Of a DNA stretch of 64,000 nucleotides, positions 1-8,200 are shown one piece after another. The stretch's first letter is position 1; each line of letters starts with the position of its first letter. The notes under the pieces are model-generated. The model worked only from the letters and a program-made list of their open reading frames with translations. It did not search any database and was not told the DNA's origin. Location: assembly GCA_038259365.1 (NCBI GenBank), contig JBBSOW010000001.1, positions 1 to 64,000 of the forward strand, read 5' to 3'. Both the position numbers and the translations under genes were made by a program. The stretch is from JBBSOW01 sp038259365. GTDB taxonomy: Bacteria; Actinomycetota; Actinomycetes; Propionibacteriales; Propionibacteriaceae.

Positions 1-87
1 CTGTATCCGCCCCAGGGCCTCGCGTCCCGTCAGCCGCTCGGGCAGGGCCAGGGCATCGCCCAGTCCAGCCCGGACGATCCGTCATGG

Positions 88-897
88 TTACTGCTGGACG
101 GCCGTCAGGTGGCCGAACACGACGAGGTTACCGGCGTAGTGCCCGATCTTCTGGTCGAACTCACTGCACGTGATCAACCGTAGGCTCGGCCGGCTGAGAT
201 CGGTGCCGTAGACCAGGTCTGTCGGGAACTTGGACTTGGCGTAGCTACGCACGGCGTCCACGGTGTAGACCGCGGTCCGACCGTCCTCACGTTTGATCTT
301 CACGGTATCGCCCGGAGTGACATCGCCCAGACGAAAGAACACCGATCTTCCTTCGTCGGTGTCTACGTGGCCCTCCAACACACTGGGGCCGAGCTGACCT
401 GGGGTGGGCGAGTTCTCGAACCACGCGACGTCGTTGAGGTTGGGGCCGGGTTGCGGAGCTTCCAGAGCCCCCTCGGCGTCCAGTCCGATGGGAAATACGG
501 GGGAGTCGACGTCGATGGCCGGGATGGAGATCGACACCGGCTCCGATGGCGGCATGGGCGCCTCGACTCGTTGGGCGCTAGGCGTCGAGGATTTGCCGGG
601 TTTTGGGCTCGACACAATCCTCTTGGGCTTCGGCCTCCGCGTCGGCGTCTCGTCCGGCTTCGGGGTGGGAGTCGTTGTGGTGGCGGCCGGCGTCGGCTGT
701 GGCGTCGGCGTGGGGTCAGCGCTCGGTACCGCTAGAGGCCGCGAGTCGATGGTGCCCGCCGCCGAGGGAGGCGGCGTGGGCGGACTCACCTGGCTCAGGA
801 GGGCGAACACCACGACGGCGACGCCGAGCACCACGAAGGCCAACGGCAGTGCTCGCCGTAACCCTTCGTGGTTTCCCTGCTCAGACGCCCCCGTCAT
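88..897 (-). CDS. class F sortase (locus 1)
   Basis: Predicted membrane-anchored cysteine transpeptidase of 269 residues. After a short cytoplasmic start comes one membrane segment (about residues 13-35), a long Pro/Thr/Lys-rich linker, and a C-terminal sortase beta-barrel. The catalytic His is in EGHVDT and the catalytic Cys in LRLITC. The ATG at 897 is chosen because the membrane segment follows directly; an upstream in-frame start would add unrelated sequence over the CHRD gene end. It lies 16 bases downstream of the CHRD gene on the same strand, so the two are probably one operon and the CHRD protein may be its substrate. The Arg expected about 12 residues after the catalytic Cys is not obvious: the stretch reads GHYAGN. 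Confidence 0.88.
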   Translation of the reverse strand: MTGASEQGNHEGLRRALPLAFVVLGVAVVVFALLSQVSPPTPPPSAAGTIDSRPLAVPSADPTPTPQPTPAATTTTPTPKPDETPTRRPKPKRIVSSPKPGKSSTPSAQRVEAPMPPSEPVSISIPAIDVDSPVFPIGLDAEGALEAPQPGPNLNDVAWFENSPTPGQLGPSVLEGHVDTDEGRSVFFRLGDVTPGDTVKIKREDGRTAVYTVDAVRSYAKSKFPTDLVYGTDLSRPSLRLITCSEFDQKIGHYAGNLVVFGHLTAVQQ

Positions 898-913
898 GAC
901 TCTCCTTGAGCTA

Positions 914-1666
914 TCAGTTGCTCTTGGCAGCCCGTCGACGGAGTCCGGCCACCGCGCCACCGGCAATGAGCAGACCGCCGAATCCGAGCAGACCGGCGTT
1001 CTCAAACCCGGATGTCGAGCCGGTGCCCGTTCCGGCGCCCCCGGCTGGGGAAGCGCTCAGGGCGCCACACAGGGCAGGCGCCGTCGCGGCCAGCGGCAGC
1101 TCCGGAACCAGTGGGCTCTTGGCCTTTTGAGCCTTCTTGCTCAGCGTGCTCGGATCGAGACCGTGGACCACGACGACCCCGATGCCGTCCTTGACCGAAG
1201 CCATGGTGTCGCTGTTGAGCTTGAACGTGCGCTTGTAATCAGCGCTGCCGCCCGAGGGAACCACGTCCAGCTTGGTGGCCGCCTTGGGGCTGGTGTCACC
1301 CTTCATGGTGAGGCTGGTGCCCACGGCACCGTAGGATGTTCCGCCCTCGGGGGTGGAGATGACCCCGTCCCCATCCTTGTCGTTGGCGTTGGTGGGGCAC
1401 TTGCCCTCACCGCCGATATGGATGTGCTGGACGTGGGGGAAGGGGCCGTCCTTGAACGTCGTCGCCAGACCTGAATAGGACAGGGTCACGGTGGCTTGGT
1501 CGCCGTTGAGGGTGACCGTGGCCATCCCGGACCCCCCGGAGCCGTTGAGCGCATTCAGGGTGGTCTGGTAGCTGGTGCCGCCGTCCGCGTGCGCAGCGAC
1601 CGGGGTCATAGCCATGGCCATGGACGCCGCCGCCAGGGGGACGAGCAACCGAAGTGACTTCTTCAT
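914..1666 (-). CDS. secreted CHRD-domain surface protein with C-terminal membrane anchor
   Basis: Exported protein of 250 residues. MKKSLRLLVPLAA begins a Sec signal peptide ending near AHA-DGG. A CHRD (chordin-like) domain follows, recognisable by HVQHIHIGG and KCPTNANDKDGDG. The C-terminus has a Gly/Thr-rich linker, one hydrophobic helix (GLLGFGGLLIAGGAVAG) and a basic tail RRRAAKSN, the layout of a sortase substrate, but no LPXTG or LAXTG motif is present. The start at 1666 is chosen because it has an AAAGAGG ribosome site and begins the signal peptide. It is the upstream gene of a two-gene unit with the class F sortase. The biochemical role of CHRD domains is not established. Confidence 0.85.
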   Translation of the reverse strand: MKKSLRLLVPLAAASMAMAMTPVAAHADGGTSYQTTLNALNGSGGSGMATVTLNGDQATVTLSYSGLATTFKDGPFPHVQHIHIGGEGKCPTNANDKDGDGVISTPEGGTSYGAVGTSLTMKGDTSPKAATKLDVVPSGGSADYKRTFKLNSDTMASVKDGIGVVVVHGLDPSTLSKKAQKAKSPLVPELPLAATAPALCGALSASPAGGAGTGTGSTSGFENAGLLGFGGLLIAGGAVAGLRRRAAKSN

Positions 1667-1701
1667 CGGGGTACCTCTTTCTCGGCTCGTCGATAGCGTT
1701 G

Positions 1702-1716
1702 GGAACACTTCGTTCC
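1702..1716. promoter_or_regulatory. inverted repeat upstream of the CHRD gene
   Basis: GGAAC and GTTCC arms separated by 5 bases lie about 36 bases upstream of the CHRD start. This could be an operator or part of a promoter. No regulator is identified nearby, and a short palindrome can arise by chance. Confidence 0.2.
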
Positions 1717-1906
1717 TCACGGATCCGCTGACAACGGCCTACGACCTCAGACGCTAAACCGCTCGATACCTTTGTGCGCAGGCTATGGCGCCAAAAGCGG
1801 CAAACGTAATGATCACTTAAGATCTGCGATTCGATTTCGTTACCCGACCGAAAGATCATTCGGGTCGGCGCCAACTCGGATGGCTCGGGCGCAGCGGAGC
1901 CCGCCG

Positions 1907-2638
1907 CTATCCCACTAAATCGTTCAACAACTTCCTGGCATCGTGGTCCTTGCCCTCGACGATGACCATGGTCACCCGGTCGCCTTTGACCATGCCCGCT
2001 TCGGTCCACACACCCTCACCGCTGAACCGCTGGTCCTGCAGGGTCGTCTTGGTGATGACCGGCTTCATGCCGTCAACCTCGCATTGCTTGATCAGGCCGG
2101 CGAAGGACGTGAACCACTCGCTGGCATCGGCCTCACTCGAGAACTGGAAGGCGATCCCGTTGCCGAGCCGACCCGTGCCGTCCTGGTAGGAGGCCCCGAG
2201 CGCGTGCTTGGCCTCGGGAACCGGCACGGTTTTGCCGCACTGGGGGAGCGCGTCGCGCACGGACAGTTTCGGATCCAACGCGTGCACGAAGGTGCCGTTG
2301 GGCTGGTACTCGCCCTCGGTGGCTTCCCCGGGGACGGGCTTGAAGCCCAGCAGCTTCTGGGGCATCGTGTCCCCGCTCAAGGGCCCCGACGTCGTCGCGG
2401 CCGGTGAGGGCTCTGGAGGAGTGGGGGAGGCAGACGGGAGGTCACCCGGCTGGGAGGCCGCCGAGTCGGTGGGCGACCGCGCTACGGTCGGCGACCCGGC
2501 CCGGTCGGACGGTGATGCAGGCGACGGTGGTGAAGGCGAAGGGCCGGGCGCTGCCGGGGCACCCGAGCAAGCACCGATGGTGCCTGCGAGCAGCAGCGAG
2601 GATAGCCCAACAAAGATCTTCATCGTCGAGGTTGTCAT
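1907..2638 (-). CDS. lipoprotein of unknown function
   Basis: Secreted lipoprotein of 243 residues. The signal peptide ends in a lipobox IGAC with Cys at about residue 20, followed by a long Pro/Ser/Thr linker typical of actinobacterial lipoproteins. The folded C-terminal part (from about residue 95) contains two Cys residues and AFQFSSEADASEWFTSFA, which resembles sensor-like or PknH-type extracellular domains, but I cannot assign a family. The ATG at 2638 lies 8 bases after the LGFP-peptidase stop, suggesting co-transcription and coupling. It probably acts at the outer face of the membrane with the peptidase. Confidence 0.75.
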   Translation of the reverse strand: MTTSTMKIFVGLSSLLLAGTIGACSGAPAAPGPSPSPPSPASPSDRAGSPTVARSPTDSAASQPGDLPSASPTPPEPSPAATTSGPLSGDTMPQKLLGFKPVPGEATEGEYQPNGTFVHALDPKLSVRDALPQCGKTVPVPEAKHALGASYQDGTGRLGNGIAFQFSSEADASEWFTSFAGLIKQCEVDGMKPVITKTTLQDQRFSGEGVWTEAGMVKGDRVTMVIVEGKDHDARKLLNDLVG

Positions 2639-2646
2639 GGCAGGCC

Positions 2647-4332
2647 TCAGTTGATCTGGAAGTGCTGGTAGTCCTTGTCGTACCACCAGGCGCCCCAGAA
2701 GTAGCCGTTGCTGGTCATGCCCTTGGTCATCGGATCGTTGCCGGTCAACACGCCCTTGCCGGTGCGCTTCTTGATCCACTTCGTGCCGTTGGACGGGTAC
2801 CACTTCTTGCCGTCGTAGTAGGGGTTCTGCACGGTGTTGATGTCCACGGCACGGCCGTAGGAGTGCGGGCTTTGCGCGTAGGGGTTGCCGACGACCTTGC
2901 GGCAGTTGAAGGCGCTGGTGTTGTTGGCCTTCATCTGCACGGTGTCAACGCCCTTGTACTTGTCGGGGTTGCTGAGCTGATACAGGGCGAACTTACCCCA
3001 CGCACCCTTGGAGAAGGCGTCCACGGTGCGGTTGACGGCGTCGTCACGCAGGATGATCGTGCCGCGGTGCACCGAGCCGTCGTAGCCCTGGTAGTTCATC
3101 CGCACCTTCTTCAACTGGCTGCGGCCCACGGGACAGCCCGAGCGGTAGGTGTAGCGCACGTCGGACGTGCCGACGCCGTATACGCCCCGGTTGACGTGTA
3201 CGCGGATCGACGATCCTCTGCTGGAGTAGTCCAGGCGGGCGTTCCAGAAGTCCTGGGTCCACACGCCGTCGATCTTCTTTTCGCGGTCGCGGGGCACCCC
3301 GAGGTCGCTGACGGCGAGGCCGCGCTTGCTGTACTCCCGGTAGATAGCGCCCCATACGACGTGCGAGCCGGTCTTCGCCGTGTGCACGATGGCCCCGTTA
3401 GCGAACCTACTCACCCGCGCGGTGCCCGACCCGTACTCGTCGGTGATCGGCACGCCGAGCCTGCCGTCTGGCCCGCCGACCTCCTCCCACTCGCCGACGA
3501 TCCGGCCGTGGATCTCGTGGCTGCCGCCCGCCCGACTGTGTCCAATGGCACCACTGCTGAAGTAGGACACGTAGTTGCCCTTGCCTTTGGCGAGCTCGTC
3601 CGTTGTCGGGGCCCCAAGGAAGCCCTTCTCTGCGCCCTCGTCCTCGTACTTCTCGAGAATTTTGCCCTTGACGAAGTGGGCGCCGAAGCGGGAGTCGACG
3701 ATGAGCATCTTCTGGAAACTCACCCGGGTCGTCCCCGAGGTTGTCCTCTTGATGTCGGTGATGGGGAAGCCCGTGGTGGAGTTGCCGAGTTCCTTCCACC
3801 GGCCGTAGATGGGACCGGAGATGGCGTACGCGCCCGTCGTCGGCGTCCAGCCAATCATGCCGTTCTGGAACTCTTGGTAGGCGCCGCCGTCGACGTTCTG
3901 CTGACTTCCCCTGAGGTCGCCGAGGTAGCCGTTCTTGCCGCCTTCCTTCTCATACTTGGCGGCAATGGCGTCGTTCATCTCCTCACCGGCGACCATCTCC
4001 GCGTCCTGAGGCGCTGCCTGGCGGGCGTTCGAGTCTTTGGACGCAGATGTCTGGGGAGACCCGGAGGAACCCGGGGATACCGAAGGATCGGGAGACACCG
4101 AGGAATCCGGGGATGGTGCGGGCGATTTCGGGCTGTTGCTCGACGTCGCCCTCTCGGTGACGCCCGGAGCAGGCGAGGCGGACCCGGCGGACGGGGTGGG
4201 TGAGTCGGCGGGCGTCGGGGCGGGTGCGGCCCACGACTGTGCGAGGGGGGCCAGGCTCAAGCTGGCGCCCAGGGTCATCGCGGCGAGGCCACCGGCGATC
4301 GTTCCGCGCGTGGAACGCTTCGGATTCTCCAT
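2647..4332 (-). CDS. LGFP-repeat M15-family D-Ala-D-Ala carboxypeptidase-like protein
   Basis: Secreted cell-wall enzyme of 561 residues. A signal peptide (about residues 1-36, ending SWA-APAP) is followed by a Ser/Pro linker, then about four LGFP-type repeats (residues roughly 120-350; GFPITD, GFLGAPTTDE, RLGVPITDEYG, DLGVPRD). The C-terminal M15/VanY-like zinc peptidase has SPHSYGRAVDIN (His and Asp zinc ligands near residues 489 and 496) and the terminal DYQHFQ (third ligand). All three ligands are present, so it should be active on peptidoglycan stem peptides; LGFP repeats are thought to bind the wall. The ATG at 4332 begins the signal peptide. The lipoprotein gene follows after 8 bases. 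Confidence 0.87.
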   Translation of the reverse strand: MENPKRSTRGTIAGGLAAMTLGASLSLAPLAQSWAAPAPTPADSPTPSAGSASPAPGVTERATSSNSPKSPAPSPDSSVSPDPSVSPGSSGSPQTSASKDSNARQAAPQDAEMVAGEEMNDAIAAKYEKEGGKNGYLGDLRGSQQNVDGGAYQEFQNGMIGWTPTTGAYAISGPIYGRWKELGNSTTGFPITDIKRTTSGTTRVSFQKMLIVDSRFGAHFVKGKILEKYEDEGAEKGFLGAPTTDELAKGKGNYVSYFSSGAIGHSRAGGSHEIHGRIVGEWEEVGGPDGRLGVPITDEYGSGTARVSRFANGAIVHTAKTGSHVVWGAIYREYSKRGLAVSDLGVPRDREKKIDGVWTQDFWNARLDYSSRGSSIRVHVNRGVYGVGTSDVRYTYRSGCPVGRSQLKKVRMNYQGYDGSVHRGTIILRDDAVNRTVDAFSKGAWGKFALYQLSNPDKYKGVDTVQMKANNTSAFNCRKVVGNPYAQSPHSYGRAVDINTVQNPYYDGKKWYPSNGTKWIKKRTGKGVLTGNDPMTKGMTSNGYFWGAWWYDKDYQHFQIN

Positions 4333-4581
4333 CAGGGGTCCATCCTTATCAACAACTGCGTTTCTGCATCCTTCCATGTCCTACGATCGCATCGGAAGCC
4401 TGGTTGTATCGAAGCCCGGTTTTGTTCCTGCGCACTCATCCGGTGTCAGCAGGTGACTTGGCCGGCAATCCGTTGACCGTTTTGCCCCCGATGCCGGTAG
4501 CCGATCCCCGGTGTCCCCGCACTCGTGTCCGACCGGAAGCGAACGGGTCTGACGTAGGGCCCAACGCTCGCTCAGACGCAA

Positions 4582-4609
4582 CGATGCCCCGGCCGAAGCC
4601 GGGGCATCG
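4582..4609 (-). terminator. hairpin terminator downstream of hsp20
   Basis: Perfect 12-bp stem (CGATGCCCCGGC / GCCGGGGCATCG) with a 4-base CGAA loop, 21 bases beyond the hsp20 stop. There is no strong T-tract, which is common in high-GC actinobacteria. Its position fits the end of the hsp20 transcript. Confidence 0.75.
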
Positions 4610-4630
4610 CTCAGCGCTGGACGCTAAGAC

Positions 4631-5083
4631 TTACTGCTGGGCATCCTGCGGCTCGTCGGCTGTTTCACCGGTGATGGCCTTGTCCTGCTCATCCGAAGAC
4701 ACCTCGATCTTGCGTGGCTTCGCCCTTTCGCTGACGGGGATCGTCACGCTCAGCACCCCGTTGTTGTAGTTGGCCGAGATGCGCTCGGTGTCGACTCCCT
4801 GGCCGAGGTTGAGCTGGCGCAGAAAGCTCGCCGTCTCGCGCTCGCGGGTGATCCACTTCACGCCGTCGTCGGACTGGATGGTGCGTTGGGCTCGAATCGT
4901 CAACAGCTGACCATCGACGTCGATATCCACCGAGCCCGGATCAATGCCGGGAAGGTCTGCCGCCAACACGTAGAGGTCGCCATCGCGGTAGAGATCCATC
5001 GGCATTCGGCGGGGGCCGCGGCGCACGTCGAACAGGCTCGAAGCGAGGCGATCGAGATCACGGAACGGGTCGTAGCTGGTCAT
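4631..5083 (-). CDS. hsp20: Hsp20 / alpha-crystallin small heat-shock chaperone
   Basis: ATP-independent holdase chaperone of 150 residues. The alpha-crystallin domain spans about residues 35-125, with VLAADLPGIDPGSVDIDVDG, RERETASFLRQLNLG and the NNGVLSVTIPV beta strand. An acidic Gln-rich tail follows. The ATG at 5083 is chosen over an in-frame start five codons upstream because the sequence AAGGAGCAACCC in front of it is a strong ribosome site. The upstream region carries both a HAIR-like and a CIRCE element, so heat induction through HspR and HrcA is likely. It is monocistronic, with its own terminator. Confidence 0.95.
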   Translation of the reverse strand: MTSYDPFRDLDRLASSLFDVRRGPRRMPMDLYRDGDLYVLAADLPGIDPGSVDIDVDGQLLTIRAQRTIQSDDGVKWITRERETASFLRQLNLGQGVDTERISANYNNGVLSVTIPVSERAKPRKIEVSSDEQDKAITGETADEPQDAQQ

Positions 5084-5113
5084 GGGTTGCTCCTTCACGT
5101 CGCTGGGTTGTGG

Positions 5114-5134
5114 GTTGAGTCCTTTACGCTCAAC
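5114..5134. promoter_or_regulatory. HAIR-like element (HspR operator)
   Basis: GTTGAGT (5114-5120), 7 bases, then GCTCAAC (5128-5134). The HspR consensus is CTTGAGT-N7-ACTCAAG. Spacing is exact and ten of fourteen half-site bases agree once symmetry is considered; the outer pair is swapped G/C. It lies 31 bases upstream of the hsp20 start. Confidence 0.7.
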
Positions 5135-5144
5135 TGTCTCTAAT

Positions 5145-5171
5145 TTAGCACTCTCGCCCGGAGAGTGCCAA
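5145..5171. promoter_or_regulatory. CIRCE element (HrcA operator)
   Basis: TTAGCACTC (5145-5153), 9 bases, GAGTGCCAA (5163-5171). This matches the CIRCE consensus TTAGCACTC-N9-GAGTGCTAA with one mismatch and exact spacing. It lies about 60 bases upstream of the hsp20 start, next to the HAIR-like element. Confidence 0.9.
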
Positions 5172-5206
5172 CCAAATTCAGCGCGAAAATTTCTATAACT
5201 GAGCTC

Positions 5207-8200
5207 CTAGCTGAGGCCCAGCCCCTTCTCCAGCGAAGAGATGATCTTGGCCCGCAACTGGCTGGCCGCGACGACCTCGTCCACCGAGCCGACCTCGACG
5301 GCGCGATAGATGTTGTGCACCCGGTCGAAGTCGTTGGCGACCTCACCGAGCTTCTCGCTACGGACGTCGCGGCGCACTTCGGCGAGCTGGGCCACCAACG
5401 CCGCCCGCTCCGCCCCGGACGCCTCGGCCAGTCGCGCTTCGATGTCGGCGACCCGGACGTCCTTGGCCGTGCGGGCGTCCACCTCGCGGGTGAACACCAC
5501 GGCCGCGGCGGGAGCGCCGCCGATCACCGAGGCGAAGGAGCCCTCGACGGCGAGCACCGTCATCTGCGGGTTCAGCGCCTTGGAGAACACGACGAAGGCG
5601 CCACCGTGGTAGCGCGAGATCACGCAAAACACGATGGGGCCCGCGAAGTTGACGATGGCCCGGCCGATCTCGGCGCCGTACTCGAGCTGCAGGTTGCGCA
5701 TCGACTCGGGGGAGCCGTCGAAGCCCGACAGGTTCGCCAACACCACGAGCGGACGGTTGCCGCTGGCCGCGTTGATGGCGTGGGCGGCCTTCTTCGACGA
5801 CTTCGGGAACAGCGTCCCCGAGGTGTAGGCGTCCGGGCCATCCGTGGGCGGAAAGCCGCGGCGAGGAACCGACTGGGATTCGATCCCGATCAAACACACC
5901 GGCAACCCGCCCAGGTGGGCGTCGTAGACCACGGCCGTCTCGGCGTCGGCCATCTGAGCCCAGCGCTCCAAGGTCTTGTGATCGGCGTCGGCGACGGCGG
6001 CCATCACCATGCGGATGTCGAAGGGCTTCTTGCGGTCCGGGTTGGTGGCCGAGGAGAAGATGTCTCCGACGGTGGTGAAGCCGGCGTCCCCGCCCGTGTG
6101 GGGGTAGGCGGTGATGTCGCGATCGTGGGGATCGTCCGTGGGCGCGCGACGGGGGCCGCTGTCGCCGGGCGCGACGTAGCTGTGCTTGTAGTGCGCCATC
6201 AACACCCGCAAGGCGCCGGCGAGGTCGGGGGCCCAGTACTGCGCCTGGCCGTTGGGGCCCATGACGCGATCGAACCCCCCGATGCCGAAGTTGTCCTCGG
6301 CCGACACGCCGCCGGAGAAGTCCAGGGATTGCTTGCCGGTCAACACCATGGCGCTCTCGGGGGTCATCACCAAGATGCCCTTGGTGTGCATGAGCATCGT
6401 CGCCTCGGCGTTCCAGTACGGCTGTGCTCCGACGTTGATCCCGGCGACGACGATGTTGATCTCACCGCCAGCCTGGGTGAACTCGACGATGCGTTTGAGC
6501 GCCTTGGCCACCCAGTCCATGTTCTCGGTGCCCGAGTCCATCGAGATCCGCGCGCCGGCGGAGATGGCGAACCATTCCACCGGCACGCCCATGGATTCGG
6601 CCAGATCGAGGGCGGCGATGATCCGGCGGCACTCGGCCTCGGACACCGCGCCCAACGATTTGAGCGGATCCCCGGCGATGAGCACGCGCTTGATCCCCTC
6701 CGGGTAGCGCTGCGTGGGCGTCGATACGACGCCGGTGATGACGCCGGCGGTGTTGTGTCCGTAGGGGCGGTCCACCTCGACGAGCCCGCCCGATTCGTCG
6801 AGATCGTACTCCCTCGCCTTGCCGCCCCGGCCGGCGATCATGGCCTGCAGCTCGTAGGGGTACACGAACCCGCGCCGACGCGCCCGCACCACCTTTTGGC
6901 GGTAGTCGTCCAGCGGCTTCAGCCGCTCCAGCGGCGGCCGGTGCATGCTGCCCACCACCCCAGAGCCGGGCTGGTAGGTGAAATGGGCGGTGCGCACGAG
7001 TTCGAGGCCGTCGGAGAAGCCGATCGTGCCCTCCACCAGCAGTTCTTCGATGCCGGCGCCGGTGGTCATGGGGGCGATCTTGTCCTTCAGCGAGGTGAGC
7101 TGATCCATGTCGGCCTCGACCTTGGGCCAGATGTGGACCCACACGTGGTTCATGTCCAGCCGGGCCGATCCGTCGCTGGAGGCTCGCGCCTGGCGGATCG
7201 CCTGCAGGCAGTTCGCGATCGCCCGCTCGGCGTGGGGCAGCCCGATGACCCGGCCCTCCTCGTCGCGGATCACCGCGAGTTGGCGCACCTGCGCGAGCGC
7301 CACGAGGCGCTGGTCCGCGTCGTTGCCGGGGGCGACGCAGCGGTACAGCAGCACGTCCTCGGGGGCGTCCAACCGCGTCACGTCGAACTCGCGGAGCCGC
7401 CACAGGTTGAGGCGCCTGCCCACCATGGGGTGCACCCCCCGGACCAGGACGTCGTCGACGAGGGTGCCGTCGGCCCGTTCGCGGAAGGTGAAGTAGCCGA
7501 TCTCTCCCTCGGCTGCAGGGCAGACGGTCACCGTGACCCGCCGGGCCAAGCGCGGAAAGTCGAGTGCGCTGAGGGTGTTGGCCAGCGAGGCAGAGACGTC
7601 CTCGGCCTGCTCGGGGGCGGCCGGCCAGGACAGGTAGAGATCCACCACGGACTCGTGGCCTTGCGGGGCGGCGGCGAGCTGGGCGTCCACGGCCTTCACC
7701 AGGCCGCTGCCCGGGGATAGCTCGGCGACACGGCCGATCGTGGACACCAAGTGCGTGGGACGATCATCGAGCACGTAGTCCGCGATGGCGAAGGGGCGGT
7801 CGTCCACGGCCAGCTCGCGGAGGCCGGTCATGGTGTGTTGGCGGTAGTGGCGCTTGATCAACACCGCGAGCATCGGTTCGTCGCGCGGTAGCTCACCGTC
7901 TTGGATGCGCTCGGCCAAAAAGCCGATCATCTTCTCCGGTATGGCGGCCAACGTGTCGATGCGAGCGTCCCGGTCCGGCCCGGGCTCCAGGCTCGCCAGC
8001 GCTTGCAGCTCATCGGCGACTCCGCCCAGCACGCTCTGCCGTTCGGTATCCACGAGGGGTTGATCGAACCAGCGGAAGCGCACGCTGCGGGCGAGGTCGC
8101 TGACCACCGGAAGGCGTGCCTGAGTGGCCAGCACGAGCCGGTCCAAGATGTCGCGGACGTCACCGTTCTCTAACGAGGGTTCGCTCAACCAACGCTGCAA

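Noticed and set aside
1..85. Minus-strand sequence at the left edge reading ALPERLTGREAL, similar to part of an ABC ATPase, and an ATG at 85 opening another frame
   Set aside because: The ABC-like frame is preceded by an in-frame stop and has no start codon, and the ATG frame gives an unfamiliar composition. The piece is too short to call.
2404..4203. Long plus-strand open frame opposite the LGFP peptidase
   Set aside because: It is the antisense of a recognised gene, with no ribosome site or domain.
5165..7720. Very long plus-strand open frame opposite the carboxylase gene, and a similar one at 8969-10945
   Set aside because: Both are antisense to a gene with clear conserved motifs; the His/Asp/Gly/Val/Arg-rich composition is the typical antisense reading of high-GC codons.
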